Below are positions 19,703 through 30,238 of a stretch of DNA of 64,000 bases, piece after piece. The DNA is taken from positions 1 through 64,000 of the forward strand of contig JADZEQ010000001.1 of the NCBI GenBank assembly GCA_020850455.1, read 5' to 3'. Every line of letters begins with the position of its first letter. Position 1 is the first letter of the stretch. Origin of the DNA: Sphingomonadaceae bacterium. GTDB lineage: Bacteria; Pseudomonadota; Alphaproteobacteria; Sphingomonadales; Sphingomonadaceae. The position numbers were made by a program, and so were the translations under genes. The notes beneath the pieces were generated by a model, which was given only the letters and a program-made list of their open reading frames with translations, made no database searches and had not been told where the DNA came from.

Positions 19703-20449
19703 ATGCACACGACGCGTGAGGACGGTTTGCACCGTATCTCAAAATTGCTGGCACGTGCGGGCGTAGCCTCCCGCCGCGATGTTGAACGGATGATTGCCGA
19801 TGGTCGTGTCACGCTCCATGGCCAAATGGTCGAAAAACCGGCAACCTTGCTCGCCAACCTTGATGGTGTAGCGGTGGATGGCCAGCCCATTGGCGCGATG
19901 GAACAGACACGGCTATTTCTGTTCAACAAGCCGGTTACTGTTCTGACCGCCGCGCGCGACCCCGGTGGTCGCCAGACCATTTATGATATTTTGCCGTCCG
20001 AATTGCCGCGCCTGATGCCTATCGGCAGGCTCGATTTTATGACGGAAGGGCTGTTGCTGCTCACCAATGATGGCGCGCTCAAACGCGCGCTTGAATTGCC
20101 GCGCAGCGGCATTGCCCGCACCTATCGCGCGCGCGCCTTTGGCACCATCAGCCAGACGCAATTGGAAGATTTGATCGAAGGCATCACCATCGATGGCATA
20201 AATTATGGTCGGATTGATGCAAATCTCGAACGGCGCACCGGGCGAAACCAATGGATTGAAATGACCATCACAGAGGGGAAGAACCGTGAAGTTCGGCGGA
20301 TTTTGGAGCATCTGGGGCTAGAGGTATCGCGCCTTATCCGTACGCGCTATGGCCAATTCTCGCTGGGTGACGCACCCCCCGCCGCCATTGAGGAAGTGGC
20401 GCCGCGCGAGCTAAACGGTCTGCTACGCCAGCTTGGACTTGCCGAATGA
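19703..20449 (+). CDS. RsuA/RluB-family pseudouridine synthase
   Basis: HRISKLLARAGVASRRDVERMIADGRVTLHG (S4), MPIGRLDFMTEGLLLLTNDG, EGKNREVRRILEHLG. Confidence 0.93.
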   Translation: MHTTREDGLHRISKLLARAGVASRRDVERMIADGRVTLHGQMVEKPATLLANLDGVAVDGQPIGAMEQTRLFLFNKPVTVLTAARDPGGRQTIYDILPSELPRLMPIGRLDFMTEGLLLLTNDGALKRALELPRSGIARTYRARAFGTISQTQLEDLIEGITIDGINYGRIDANLERRTGRNQWIEMTITEGKNREVRRILEHLGLEVSRLIRTRYGQFSLGDAPPAAIEEVAPRELNGLLRQLGLAE

Positions 20450-21015
20450 AGCCAGCAGGGACGGGGCAGATAAGGATTATCGCCGGGCAATGGCGTGGAC
20501 GCAAATTGCAAGCTCCTGCCGGGATTGTCACCCGCCCAACCGCTGATCGTGCGCGGGAAACGCTATTTTCAATGTTGGCGAGCCGCCTTGGCAGCTTTAC
20601 CGATTTACGCGTGGCCGACCTGTTCGCAGGTTCGGGCGCACTGGGGCTGGAGGCATTGTCGCGCGGTGCTGCGCATTGCAGCTTTGTTGACCAGGACGCG
20701 TCGGCCATCGCCGCCATCCGTGCCAATGTGCAGATATTAGGAGCTGAGGGGGCCGACATCCGTCAGGGCAACGCCGCCCGACCTGCCGGTACCGCGTCGC
20801 CATTCGACCTGTTACTCGCCGATCCGCCCTATGCCTTTACCGAAACGGCGGCATGGATGGATATGTTGGTGGCGCACAATTGGGTGGCCGAAAATAGCTG
20901 GCTGGCGCTGGAGCGCGGCGACGCCGAGATCGCGCTCGGCAATGGCTGGCGGGCGGAAACCAGCCGTCGCTGCGGCAAGGCATGGCTGCACTTCCTGCGC
21001 TACCAGCCGGAATAA
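20446..21015 (+). CDS. rsmD: 16S rRNA (guanine(966)-N(2))-methyltransferase
   Basis: RIIAGQWRGRKL...TRPTADRARETLFSML...DLFAGSGALGLEALSRGA...LLADPPY. Confidence 0.95.
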   Translation: MKPAGTGQIRIIAGQWRGRKLQAPAGIVTRPTADRARETLFSMLASRLGSFTDLRVADLFAGSGALGLEALSRGAAHCSFVDQDASAIAAIRANVQILGAEGADIRQGNAARPAGTASPFDLLLADPPYAFTETAAWMDMLVAHNWVAENSWLALERGDAEIALGNGWRAETSRRCGKAWLHFLRYQPE

Positions 21016-21016
21016 T

Positions 21017-21031
21017 GTTCTTGTAATGTTC
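21017..21031 (+). promoter_or_regulatory. Putative LexA/SOS box GTTC-N7-GTTC upstream of radical SAM gene
   Basis: GTTCTTGTAATGTTC; perfect alphaproteobacterial LexA consensus; candidate -35 TTCTTG / 17 bp / -10 GATAAG overlapping it. Confidence 0.7.
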
Positions 21032-21054
21032 TTTTCCTGCGATAAGATGGCGGG

Positions 21055-22155
21055 ATGGACGGCGCACCCTCCCCTCCCCAATCCCCGCCCGTAACCCGCG
21101 GGCGCGGCGCGCCGTCCAACCACCGCTCCACCCGCTTTGGTTTGGCGCAGAGGATTATTGATCCCGATTGGCTGGATGATGTGGGCCTGATCGACGGCGA
21201 ACAGCAGCGGGTACGCACCAGCGTTACCGCCGACCATGCAAAAAGCATTATTGCGCGCAATACATCGCCCGACATCGGTTTTTATCAGTCAATCAACATG
21301 TATCGCGGCTGTGAGCATGGCTGCATTTATTGCTATGCGCGCCCCAGCCACGCATGGTTCGACCTGTCGCCAGGGCTTGATTTTGAAACCCGGCTATTTG
21401 CCAAGCCCGATGCGGCAAAATTACTGGTGCGCGAGTTAGCGGCAAAAAACTATGCCCCGGCTCCTATAGCGATTGGCACCAACACCGACCCCTATCAGCC
21501 GATTGAACGCGACTGGCGATTAACCCGCGATATCATCGCGGTTTTGGCGCAATATCGCCACCCTCTGATTATTACGACCAAGTCGGACCGCATCATCCGC
21601 GACATTGATTTGCTGGCCCAAATGGCTGAACAAAATCTGGTACATGTGGCAATTTCGGTCACCACGCTCGACAATGGTCTCGCCCGTACGCTCGAACCGC
21701 GCGCACCACGGCCCGACCGTCGCTTGGCCGCAATAGCCGCACTATCAGCGGCGGGCATTCCGACGCAGGTCAACATCTCCCCCATCATTCCGGCGATCAC
21801 CGACAGCGAAATGGAAAATATCCTCGCCGTCGCGTGCGAAGCGGGTGCCTATCGCGCCAGCTATATTTTGCTGCGCCTGCCGCATGAAGTGGCGCCATTA
21901 TTCCGCGAATGGCTGCAGGCCCATTTCCCAGACCGCGCGGCCAAGGTGATGCACATCGTGCAGGATATGCGCGGCGGCCGTGACAACGACCCTGATTTCG
22001 GCAGCCGGATGCGCGGGCAAGGTGTGTGGGCGGATTTAACTCGCGCTCGCTTTCGCCGGGCGACACGCAATCTGGGACTCGACCAGCCTGCCGCCCCGCT
22101 CAACCAGCAAATCTTCACAGCCCCCGAACGCGGCGGGCAATTGCGTTTGCTATGA
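21055..22155 (+). CDS. PA0069/Rv2578c-family radical SAM protein (SPL-like)
   Basis: RGRGAPSNHRSTRF N-terminal motif; MYRGCEHGCIYCYARPSHAW radical SAM CX3CX2C. Confidence 0.92.
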   Translation: MDGAPSPPQSPPVTRGRGAPSNHRSTRFGLAQRIIDPDWLDDVGLIDGEQQRVRTSVTADHAKSIIARNTSPDIGFYQSINMYRGCEHGCIYCYARPSHAWFDLSPGLDFETRLFAKPDAAKLLVRELAAKNYAPAPIAIGTNTDPYQPIERDWRLTRDIIAVLAQYRHPLIITTKSDRIIRDIDLLAQMAEQNLVHVAISVTTLDNGLARTLEPRAPRPDRRLAAIAALSAAGIPTQVNISPIIPAITDSEMENILAVACEAGAYRASYILLRLPHEVAPLFREWLQAHFPDRAAKVMHIVQDMRGGRDNDPDFGSRMRGQGVWADLTRARFRRATRNLGLDQPAAPLNQQIFTAPERGGQLRLL

Positions 22156-23769
22156 TGCGGCATCCAGACTGGCGAGCCGATAATCTTTATACGCGTCGCG
22201 CAGTTGTCGTTTGAGCAATTTGCCGGTCGCGGTGTGCGGCAAGTCATCGACAAATTTAATCTCATCCGGCAACCACCATTTGGCGACCGCACCCGACAAA
22301 TGACTGATAATTTGTTCGGCGCTGACATCGCTGCCAGCCTTGCGCACGACGAGTAAAATTGGCCGTTCATCCCATTTAGGGTGCGGCACACCCACGGCGG
22401 CTGCCTCCGCAACGCCGGGACAGCCCATCGCAGCATTTTCCAATTCGATTGAACTAATCCATTCCCCGCCGGATTTGATGACATCCTTGGCCCGGTCGGT
22501 GATCTGCATGACGCCATCGGGGTGCAAGATCGCGACATCGCCGGTATCAAACCATCCATCAAGGTCCGCCGCATCATGTTCGGCCTGAAAATAGCGTTGT
22601 ACGATCCATAGGCCGCGTACTTGTAATCGCCCGCTGGTCTTGCCGTCGCGCGGCAGAACGACATCGTCATCATCGACGGTGCGCAATTCGACGCCAAAGG
22701 GCACGCGGCCCTGCTTGGCGACCATGTCCACCTGTTGGTCAAAGGACATATCATCCCAACCATGCGGCATGGCCCCCATGGTTCCAATCGGCGACGTCTC
22801 GGTCATCCCCCACGCATGGGCGACGCGGATATTGTTCAACATTAGCCGCTCAATCATTGCGCGCGGTGCAGCCGACCCGCCGATCACCACATGCTTGAGC
22901 GCCCCATAATCACCGCCATTGGCATCCATATCGGCAAACATGGCGAGCCATACCGTCGGCACGCCCGCGCTGTGCGTCACTTTTTCATTACGAATCAAAC
23001 GCCACAACGCCGCCGCGTCGTTCGTCGCCGACATAACCATTTTGGCCCCCGCCGCAGCACAGCCATAGGGAAGACCCCATGCATTGGCGTGAAACATGGG
23101 AACCACCGGCAAGACATTGCTGCGCGATGCCATGTCAAAGACGTCGGGTTGCAACAAGGCATAGGCATGCAAGACATTGGTGCGATGCTGGTACAACACC
23201 CCCTTGGGGTTACCCGTCGTTCCGCTGGTATAACATAAGCCGCAAGCATCCCGTTCATCGATCGGCAGCCATTCGAAATGACCATCCTCTGCGGCTATCC
23301 AATCGCGGAACAAGCGATAGCCAAGGTCGCCTTGCCCATCATATTGGATAAAATGTTCCACCGTTGGCAGTTGCGGCTTCAACCGCTCGACAATCGGCGC
23401 AAACTGCCGATCGAACAGCAACACCCGATCCGCCGCATGGTTGATGATATAGACTAGTTGCTCGTCAAACAGGCGCGGGTTCACCGTATGCAGCACCGCC
23501 CCTGCCCCCGCGCTACCATACCAACTGACAAGGTGGTGGAGGTGGTTCATGGCGAGCGTCGCCACCCGATCCCCCTTTTTGATGCCGAGCCGCACCAGCG
23601 CCGCCGCCATTTGCCGCGCCATATGGTGTACAGCCGACCAATTGCTGCGTTCCTCAACGCCGTCAGCCCACAGCGTCACAATCTCCCGCGCGCCATGTTC
23701 GCGCGCCGCATGATCCACTAGCGCCGTCGTGACCAACTGCTGGTCAAGCTGCATCCCACCAATCAACAT
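22150..23769 (-). CDS. AMP-dependent acyl-CoA ligase (long-chain fatty acid--CoA ligase-like)
   Basis: [50 protein letters not shown]. Confidence 0.93.
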   Translation of the reverse strand: MLIGGMQLDQQLVTTALVDHAAREHGAREIVTLWADGVEERSNWSAVHHMARQMAAALVRLGIKKGDRVATLAMNHLHHLVSWYGSAGAGAVLHTVNPRLFDEQLVYIINHAADRVLLFDRQFAPIVERLKPQLPTVEHFIQYDGQGDLGYRLFRDWIAAEDGHFEWLPIDERDACGLCYTSGTTGNPKGVLYQHRTNVLHAYALLQPDVFDMASRSNVLPVVPMFHANAWGLPYGCAAAGAKMVMSATNDAAALWRLIRNEKVTHSAGVPTVWLAMFADMDANGGDYGALKHVVIGGSAAPRAMIERLMLNNIRVAHAWGMTETSPIGTMGAMPHGWDDMSFDQQVDMVAKQGRVPFGVELRTVDDDDVVLPRDGKTSGRLQVRGLWIVQRYFQAEHDAADLDGWFDTGDVAILHPDGVMQITDRAKDVIKSGGEWISSIELENAAMGCPGVAEAAAVGVPHPKWDERPILLVVRKAGSDVSAEQIISHLSGAVAKWWLPDEIKFVDDLPHTATGKLLKRQLRDAYKDYRLASLDAAS

Positions 23770-23808
23770 CTCACTCCCCTCTCCTGACCTATCGCCGCAA
23801 TCTTGCCG

Positions 23809-26800
23809 CTACGGGGCGGCATTTGGACGCAACGAAAAGCACATATCGCCAACCCCTGCCAGCCGTTCCAGCTTGTGCACCAATTCCTGATCCAATTGAA
23901 AATTTGAGCCAATTTCGATGTGATGGCTATCTAATTCTTCTGACAATTGCCCAGGCACCTCAACAACCACCTGTCCCGCGCCGCGACCATTGTCGTGCAG
24001 CAATTTGGCAAGCTCGGCGACCGCATCAGGGCGTTCAACGATAATTTTCAACAACAAGGGGCGCCGCGTCATCAACGCATCAAGTGCTTCAACCCGACGC
24101 ACAGCGATGCGCGGCGTCTCATCTCCTTCGCGCCAATCCATTTCGACCTGCATCAGCGCGCATCGGCCAGTCTCCGCCATTTCCTCCAGCACGGCACAGC
24201 TCGCTTCGTCAAAACAACTTGCGCGAAACTGTCCTGTCCGATCAGAAAAACTTGCCTGAATATAGCGATTGCCGCGCTGCGACACCTGCGCCTTAGCTCC
24301 CTCTACCAGCGCAGCCATCCTCGCCGAACGGCGCTCACCGGGCGGCGCGGGCGTCATCGCGCAAATATCGACAAAGCTTTGCACCTGCATGCCGTCCGTC
24401 AGCGCAGCATATTGCGAAATGGGATGCGCCGAAAAATAAAAGCCAAAGGCATCGCGCTCTGCCGCCATCACCTCGGCGAGTGACCACGGCGCAGCGTCCG
24501 GCAAATGAACTTTGGGCATGGCAATATCATCACCGCCGAACAGGCCGCCTTGTCCTGTTTCACGCGCGCTTGCTGCCTGTTGCGCGGCCGCCAAAATTGC
24601 ATCTGCCCCGCCGTGGGCACGGCTTCGGCTGTCGCACAACATATCCAACGCGCCGCCAGCGGCCAACGCCTCCATCTGCCGCCGGTTGAGCAGGCGCGCG
24701 TCCACTCGCTCGACAAAATTATCGAGACTGACGAACGCCCCGTGCAGCTGGCGTTCGGTGACCAGATTTTCCATTGCCTTTTCGCCGACACCCTTAAGCC
24801 CGCCAAGGCCGAAACGTACCGCCAGCCCCCCGTCACGCAGCTCTACGCCAAATGCAGCCTCGCTATTGTTGATGCAGGGGGGCAAAATCTCGACGTCCAT
24901 TCGCCGGGCATCTTCGACAAACAGGGACAATTTATCTGTCAGATGAATGTCATAGCTCATCGATGCGGCAAAAAATTCATGCGGATAATGTGCCTTGAGC
25001 CATGCCGTTTGATAGGCGAGCAACGCATAAGCCGCCGCATGGCTTTTGTTAAAGCCATAACCGGCGAATTTATCGATAAGGTCGAACAGGGCATTTGCTC
25101 TATCCGGCTCGATACCATGCTGTGTTTGACACCCGGCAACGAAAACGGAGCGCTGCTCGTCCATTTCCGCCTGTATCTTTTTACCCATCGCACGGCGTAA
25201 CACGTCCGCACCGCCGAGCGAATAGCCGGCCAGAATCTGCGCGGCCTGCATCACCTGTTCCTGATAGACAAAGATGCCATATGTTTCGGCTAGCAGTTCT
25301 TCGAGTAAGGGATGCGGATATTCGACCGGCTCGCGACCATTTTTGCGCGCGCCGAACAGGGGAATATTGTCCATCGGTCCCGGTCGGTAGAGTGCCACAA
25401 GTGCGATGATATCGCCAAAATTTGACGGGCGGACGGCCGACAGAGTCCGGCGCATCCCTTCCGATTCCAATTGGAAAACACCAACTGTTTCACCGCGTTG
25501 CAGCAGTGCATAAACCGCTGGATCATCCCATGTGAGTTGCGACAGATCGACTGTTACCCCACGCAGCGCGAGGAGGCGCACGGCTTCCTTGAGCACGGAC
25601 AGCGTCTTGAGACCCAAAAAATCGAACTTCACCAACCCGGCCTGTTCGACATATTTCATATCGAATTGGGTCACTGGCATGTCCGAACGCGGGTCGCGGT
25701 AAAGCGGGACCAATTCGGCCAACGGGCGGTCGCCGATCACCACACCCGCCGCATGGGTCGAGCTGTGGCGGGGCAAGCCCTCCAACTTTTTGGCCATATC
25801 GAACAAGCGGCGCACATTGTCGCTGCGTCGATATTCTTCGTTTAATTGCGCGACACCGTTCATCGCGCGTTCGAGATTCCAAGGGTCTGTCGGGTGGCTC
25901 GGGACGAGTTTGGCCAGCCGGTCAACCTGCGAATAGCTCATTTGCAGTACACGCCCGGTATCCTTCAATACCGCGCGCGCCTTCATCGTCCCAAAGGTGA
26001 TGATCTGCGCGACTGTATCGTCACCATATTTTTCCTGCACATAGCGAATAACTTCGCCCCGCCGCGTTTCACAAAAGTCGATATCAAAGTCGGGCATGGA
26101 AACACGTTCAGGGTTCAAAAACCGTTCGAACAATAGCCCCAAAGCGAGGGGGTCAAGGTCGGTGATGGTGAGCGCCCAAGCAACAACGCTGCCCGCCCCG
26201 GATCCACGTCCCGGGCCGACGGGTATATCCTGCTGCTTGGCCCATTTGATAAAGTCGGCAACGATCAGAAAATAGCCCGAAAAACCCATCTCGGTGATGA
26301 CATGCGTCTCAAATTCGAGCCGCGTGAAATAATCGGCAAAATGCGCCTCTATGGCGGCATCATCGCCATCATGGCGCGCCCGTAATCGCGCAATCAGGCC
26401 AGCACGCGCATCATCGCGCAATTGTGCGGCCTCCCCTTCGCGATCGCCAGCGATGGAGGGTAATATTGGGTCGCGGCTCGGCGCGCGGACACCGCAGCGC
26501 TGCGCAATCAACAGGCTGTTGGTGATGGCTTCCGGCAAATCGGCAAACAAATCCTCCATTGCATCGGCCGGTTTCATCCAAGCCTGGGGTGAACTGTGGC
26601 GACGCTCCGCCGCCTCCAAATAGGTTGATTGCGCAATGCACAGCAACGCGTCATGCGCCGCATGAAAATCGGGCGTTTCAAAGCAGCACGGGTTGGTGGC
26701 GACCAATGCAATATCGCGCGCATAGGCGATGCGCACCAGCGCATCCTCTGCCGCATCCTCTGCCGCATCGCCGCGGCGCGACACTTCGATGTAGAGGCGG

Positions 26801-27303
26801 TCGCCAAAAATCGCCTGCAAATGGTCGCAATATGCCTCCGCAGCGACGCTCTGCCCGCCAGCTTCCAGCCTGACCAGCGCACCATCGGCACCCGCTGTCA
26901 GGCATATCAATCCATCCGACAATTGTCCCAGTGTCACAAAATCGACATGGGGGCCGACGGCGCTGGCGCCACCATCGACGTGCGCCTTGCTGACTAAGCG
27001 GCAGAGATTGGCGTAGCCCGCTTCGTTTTGGGCGAGCAGTGCTAACCAATCGACACCATCCCCCCCGCCAATATCGGCGGGACGGGCGACGGCCAACAGG
27101 CTCCCGATGATCGGCTGAACGCCCGCACGAAAGCAGGCATCCGAAAATGTCATCGCCGCATAAAGTCCGTTGCGATCCACCACTGCGGCTGCTGGAAATC
27201 CATGCTGCTTCGCCGCTTGGGCGATAGCTTTGGGCGCAAACGCCCCCTCCAGCATCGAAAAGCTTGAAAATATGCGCAGAGGGACAAAGGGGGCGTGGGC
27301 CAT
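23809..27303 (-). CDS. dnaE: DNA polymerase III subunit alpha
   Basis: 1164 aa; GPGRGSGAGSVVAWAL, MPDFDIDFCETRRGEVIRYVQEKYG, NKSHAAAYALLAYQTAWLKAHYP. Confidence 0.97.
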   Translation of the reverse strand: MAHAPFVPLRIFSSFSMLEGAFAPKAIAQAAKQHGFPAAAVVDRNGLYAAMTFSDACFRAGVQPIIGSLLAVARPADIGGGDGVDWLALLAQNEAGYANLCRLVSKAHVDGGASAVGPHVDFVTLGQLSDGLICLTAGADGALVRLEAGGQSVAAEAYCDHLQAIFGDRLYIEVSRRGDAAEDAAEDALVRIAYARDIALVATNPCCFETPDFHAAHDALLCIAQSTYLEAAERRHSSPQAWMKPADAMEDLFADLPEAITNSLLIAQRCGVRAPSRDPILPSIAGDREGEAAQLRDDARAGLIARLRARHDGDDAAIEAHFADYFTRLEFETHVITEMGFSGYFLIVADFIKWAKQQDIPVGPGRGSGAGSVVAWALTITDLDPLALGLLFERFLNPERVSMPDFDIDFCETRRGEVIRYVQEKYGDDTVAQIITFGTMKARAVLKDTGRVLQMSYSQVDRLAKLVPSHPTDPWNLERAMNGVAQLNEEYRRSDNVRRLFDMAKKLEGLPRHSSTHAAGVVIGDRPLAELVPLYRDPRSDMPVTQFDMKYVEQAGLVKFDFLGLKTLSVLKEAVRLLALRGVTVDLSQLTWDDPAVYALLQRGETVGVFQLESEGMRRTLSAVRPSNFGDIIALVALYRPGPMDNIPLFGARKNGREPVEYPHPLLEELLAETYGIFVYQEQVMQAAQILAGYSLGGADVLRRAMGKKIQAEMDEQRSVFVAGCQTQHGIEPDRANALFDLIDKFAGYGFNKSHAAAYALLAYQTAWLKAHYPHEFFAASMSYDIHLTDKLSLFVEDARRMDVEILPPCINNSEAAFGVELRDGGLAVRFGLGGLKGVGEKAMENLVTERQLHGAFVSLDNFVERVDARLLNRRQMEALAAGGALDMLCDSRSRAHGGADAILAAAQQAASARETGQGGLFGGDDIAMPKVHLPDAAPWSLAEVMAAERDAFGFYFSAHPISQYAALTDGMQVQSFVDICAMTPAPPGERRSARMAALVEGAKAQVSQRGNRYIQASFSDRTGQFRASCFDEASCAVLEEMAETGRCALMQVEMDWREGDETPRIAVRRVEALDALMTRRPLLLKIIVERPDAVAELAKLLHDNGRGAGQVVVEVPGQLSEELDSHHIEIGSNFQLDQELVHKLERLAGVGDMCFSLRPNAAP

Positions 27304-27380
27304 GCGTCAACTGTAACGCTGCGCGATGATTCGACCAGCCCTTGCCAGCGTCCGCGAACAATAATATCGGCGCGGCGCGT

Positions 27381-27863
27381 TTAGCCGAGCAATCCCTCAA
27401 TCTCTTGCCGCAGCAATTCGGGACGCACGGTCGGCGCGTGCCGCGAAACAACTTTGCCCGATCGGTCGATCAGAAACTTGGTAAAATTCCACTTGATTGC
27501 GCCGATGCCCAACAGGCCGGTTTGTTCCTTTTTCAGCCATTGCCATAGCGGGTCAGCCGCGGCACCATTGACGTCGACCTTGGCGAATAATGGAAAGCTG
27601 ACATCATAGGTCAGCGAACAGAAATTACGTATTTCCTCTGCGTCGCCGGGCTCCTGCGCACCAAATTGGTTGCATGGAAAGGCGAGCACCTCAAACCCGC
27701 GATCCTTATAATCGCGGTACATGGCTTCCAATTCGGCATATTGCGGCGTGAAGCCGCATTTGGACGCCGTATTGACCACCAACAACACTTTGCCCAGATG
27801 CGCGGCCATTTCCGCTCGCGCACCACCCGGTAAGCCAACCGAAAAATCACTCAATACAGCCAT
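27381..27863 (-). CDS. Glutathione peroxidase
   Basis: VLLVVNTASKCGFTPQYAELEAMYRDYKDRGFEVLAFPCNQFGAQEPGDAEEI; cysteine type. Confidence 0.96.
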   Translation of the reverse strand: MAVLSDFSVGLPGGARAEMAAHLGKVLLVVNTASKCGFTPQYAELEAMYRDYKDRGFEVLAFPCNQFGAQEPGDAEEIRNFCSLTYDVSFPLFAKVDVNGAAADPLWQWLKKEQTGLLGIGAIKWNFTKFLIDRSGKVVSRHAPTVRPELLRQEIEGLLG

Positions 27864-27873
27864 TGCTTGCTCC

Positions 27874-28557
27874 CTAAGTTTCGGGTTCAAGCCCCCCGTT
27901 GTGCAAACGTAGCACATGGTCCATGCGCTTTGCCAGTTGCTCATTATGGGTGGCGACGAGCGCGGCGGATTTTTGCGCACGCACCAATTGGACAAATTGG
28001 TCAAACACATGCGCGGCGGTCGCTTCGTCCAAATTGCCAGTAGGTTCGTCCGCGAGTACCAGTCGTGGCTGATTGGCGAGCGCACGGGCGACCGCAACAC
28101 GTTGCTGTTCCCCCCCCGATAATTGTGATGGCTTGTGATGGAGGCGAGCAGCCAGCCCCAATTCGCCCAGCAAATGTTCCGCGCGCATCGCCGCCGCGAC
28201 GCCATCGCGACCACAAATAAGCTGCGGCATCACAACATTTTCAAGCGCGGTAAAATCCGGCAGCAAATGGTGAAACTGATAAATGAATCCCAGCTTTTCG
28301 CGGCGCACTCTTGTGCGCTCCGCCGCATCCATGATGCCAACAATTTCACCATCAATGACGATATTTCCGTCAAACCCCCCTTCGAGTAAGCCGACCGCTT
28401 GCAACAAGGTCGATTTGCCCGCACCTGATGCCCCAAGCAACGCGACGACCTGCCCCGGTTGCAATGCCAGCGACACAGATTTCAACACCTCTATTTGGGT
28501 GTCGCCCTGCATAAAACTGCGGCTAAGGCCGCGCACATCGAGCACCAGGTCATTCAT
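27874..28557 (-). CDS. lolD: Lipoprotein-releasing ABC transporter ATP-binding protein
   Basis: [47 protein letters not shown]. Confidence 0.93.
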   Translation of the reverse strand: MNDLVLDVRGLSRSFMQGDTQIEVLKSVSLALQPGQVVALLGASGAGKSTLLQAVGLLEGGFDGNIVIDGEIVGIMDAAERTRVRREKLGFIYQFHHLLPDFTALENVVMPQLICGRDGVAAAMRAEHLLGELGLAARLHHKPSQLSGGEQQRVAVARALANQPRLVLADEPTGNLDEATAAHVFDQFVQLVRAQKSAALVATHNEQLAKRMDHVLRLHNGGLEPET

Positions 28558-29803
28558 AACGCAGCACCTGCACCGGGTCGGTATTAGCCGCTTTGAATGC
28601 TGGGTAGAGCGCAGCCAAAAAGCTGAACAACATCGCCATCGCACAAATGGTGACAATCTCCACCGGATCAGGTTTCGCCGGCAATTCGGTCAAAAATCGG
28701 ATCGACGGATCCCAAAGATTTTGCCCGGTCACCGCCTGTATGCCGTTGACCACCGCTTGCCGGAAAAAGAGGAATATGGCGCCAAGCATCAGGCCTGCGA
28801 CCATGCCCAAAAATCCGATCGCGGTGCCAATGGTGATAAATATGCGCACGACCGCCGACCTTTCCGCCCCCATGGTGCGCAAAATTGCGATATCGCGGGT
28901 TCGCGTACGGACCAACATGATGAGCGAGGAGACAATGTTGAAAGCCGCCACCAAGATGATGATCGACAAGATGACGAACATCGCCACCCTTTCCACTGCC
29001 AATGCTTCAAACAGGCTGGCATTAAGTTGTCGCCAGTCGGTAATCTCCGCGCGACCGGCCACGGCGCGTTTGAGCGGGGCAAGTGTGGATTCCACGCTAT
29101 CGGGATCGGTGGTTTTCACCTCTATCATGCCGACGCTATCGCCCATCAGCATCAATTGCTGGGCATCGGCCATGGGCAGGATGACATAGCTGTTGTCGAA
29201 CTGAAAAACGCCAATCTCAAATATCGCACCGACCGTATAACCAATCTCTCGCGGGACCGTGCCAAAGGGTGTGGCCCGCCCCGCCGGGTTGATAATCGTC
29301 AGCGTGTCGCCCAATTGAACGCCCAAATTCTGCGCAAGTTCACGCCCAATTGCAATCTGCCCACTACCGCCGCGAATGGCGCGTAAATCGCCGATCAGCG
29401 GCCCCGACCGCAGAGATGGATTATCGGCAATATCGGCATCGACCATGCCGCGCATCAATATACCCTCGACGCGCCCATCATGATTGGCCAACAAAGGTTG
29501 TTCGATCAGTGGCGTTGCCGCCGTCACCCCCGGTGTCGCGCGGGTTAGCCGCAAAATGTCGCGCCAATCATCGAGCCGCCCGTCATAACCCTGCACAACG
29601 GCATGGCCGTTCAACCCGACAATTTTGTCAAACAGTTCTGCGCGAAACCCATTCATAACCGACATGACGATGACCAGCGCCGCCACGCCAAGCGTTACCG
29701 CCACAAAACTGAACGCGGCGGCGATAAAGATGAACCCTTCACCCTTTACCGGCAGCAGATAGCGTTTGATGATAAGTCGCTCATAGGCAGAGGGTAAAAT
29801 CAC
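28550..29803 (-). CDS. Lipoprotein-releasing ABC transporter permease (LolC/LolE family); likely GTG start
   Basis: [63 protein letters not shown]; overlaps lolD. Confidence 0.92.
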   Translation of the reverse strand: MILPSAYERLIIKRYLLPVKGEGFIFIAAAFSFVAVTLGVAALVIVMSVMNGFRAELFDKIVGLNGHAVVQGYDGRLDDWRDILRLTRATPGVTAATPLIEQPLLANHDGRVEGILMRGMVDADIADNPSLRSGPLIGDLRAIRGGSGQIAIGRELAQNLGVQLGDTLTIINPAGRATPFGTVPREIGYTVGAIFEIGVFQFDNSYVILPMADAQQLMLMGDSVGMIEVKTTDPDSVESTLAPLKRAVAGRAEITDWRQLNASLFEALAVERVAMFVILSIIILVAAFNIVSSLIMLVRTRTRDIAILRTMGAERSAVVRIFITIGTAIGFLGMVAGLMLGAIFLFFRQAVVNGIQAVTGQNLWDPSIRFLTELPAKPDPVEIVTICAMAMLFSFLAALYPAFKAANTDPVQVLRYE

Positions 29804-29915
29804 AGGCGCGAATCCGAAGGAACGGCCCGCCAATGGGCGCTCATCCAGCGGCTCTAATCGGGGTAAGCCACGCTGGCAATGGTTGAGGCGTCGCATCGCC
29901 CAGCAGGGTTTTGCT

Positions 29916-29938
29916 GCATCGACAAAGTTAGTCGATGC
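29916..29938. promoter_or_regulatory. Perfect 8-bp inverted repeat GCATCGAC-N7-GTCGATGC upstream of lolC/E
   Basis: Read directly from sequence. Confidence 0.5.
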
Positions 29939-30069
29939 TCTGACGTAACAATATTACCCAATTGTTGCAGCGATGGCACAGCGGCGGCCAAATCGCCTGG
30001 TTTCATGCCACTTATGGATGACAGATTTACCTAGCCGCCATAATCCTTACTCCGTTCCATACCAGCGGA

Positions 30070-30225
30070 CGATCCGAGGGTCAGGTTCAGGGAGACGAGG
30101 TTGAGCATGGCCGCCAAAGGCGCCGGCTCTTTCCAATTCAGCTTCGCACCTTCGGGGGATGGTGCTAGCAGTTCGTCACGCGAGGCTCCGGATGGCGCAA
30201 GCTATCCGGAGCCTTTGCTTTTACG
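30070..30225 (+). ncRNA. Candidate structured small RNA (start uncertain) ending in an intrinsic terminator
   Basis: Consecutive hairpins (CGCC-AAA-GGCG; GCACC...GGTGC; terminator) in the gap between a gene oriented leftward (lolC/E) and the 3' end of the minus-strand crp-like gene. Confidence 0.45.
30183..30224 (+). terminator. Rho-independent terminator
   Basis: AGGCTCCGGAT-GGC-GCAA-GCT-ATCCGGAGCCT stem (11 bp plus 3 further pairs, GCAA tetraloop) followed by TTGCTTTT. Confidence 0.85.
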
Positions 30226-30238
30226 ATTGGATTTTTCG

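Noticed and set aside
26747-26775. Short tandem repeat GCATCCTCTGCC in dnaE (AEDAAEDA in the protein)
   Set aside because: Two-unit in-frame duplication within a variable loop; too short to interpret.
28283-29386. 367-aa plus-strand ORF opposite lolD/lolC-E
   Set aside because: Overlaps two clearly conserved minus-strand genes; composition typical of a shadow ORF.
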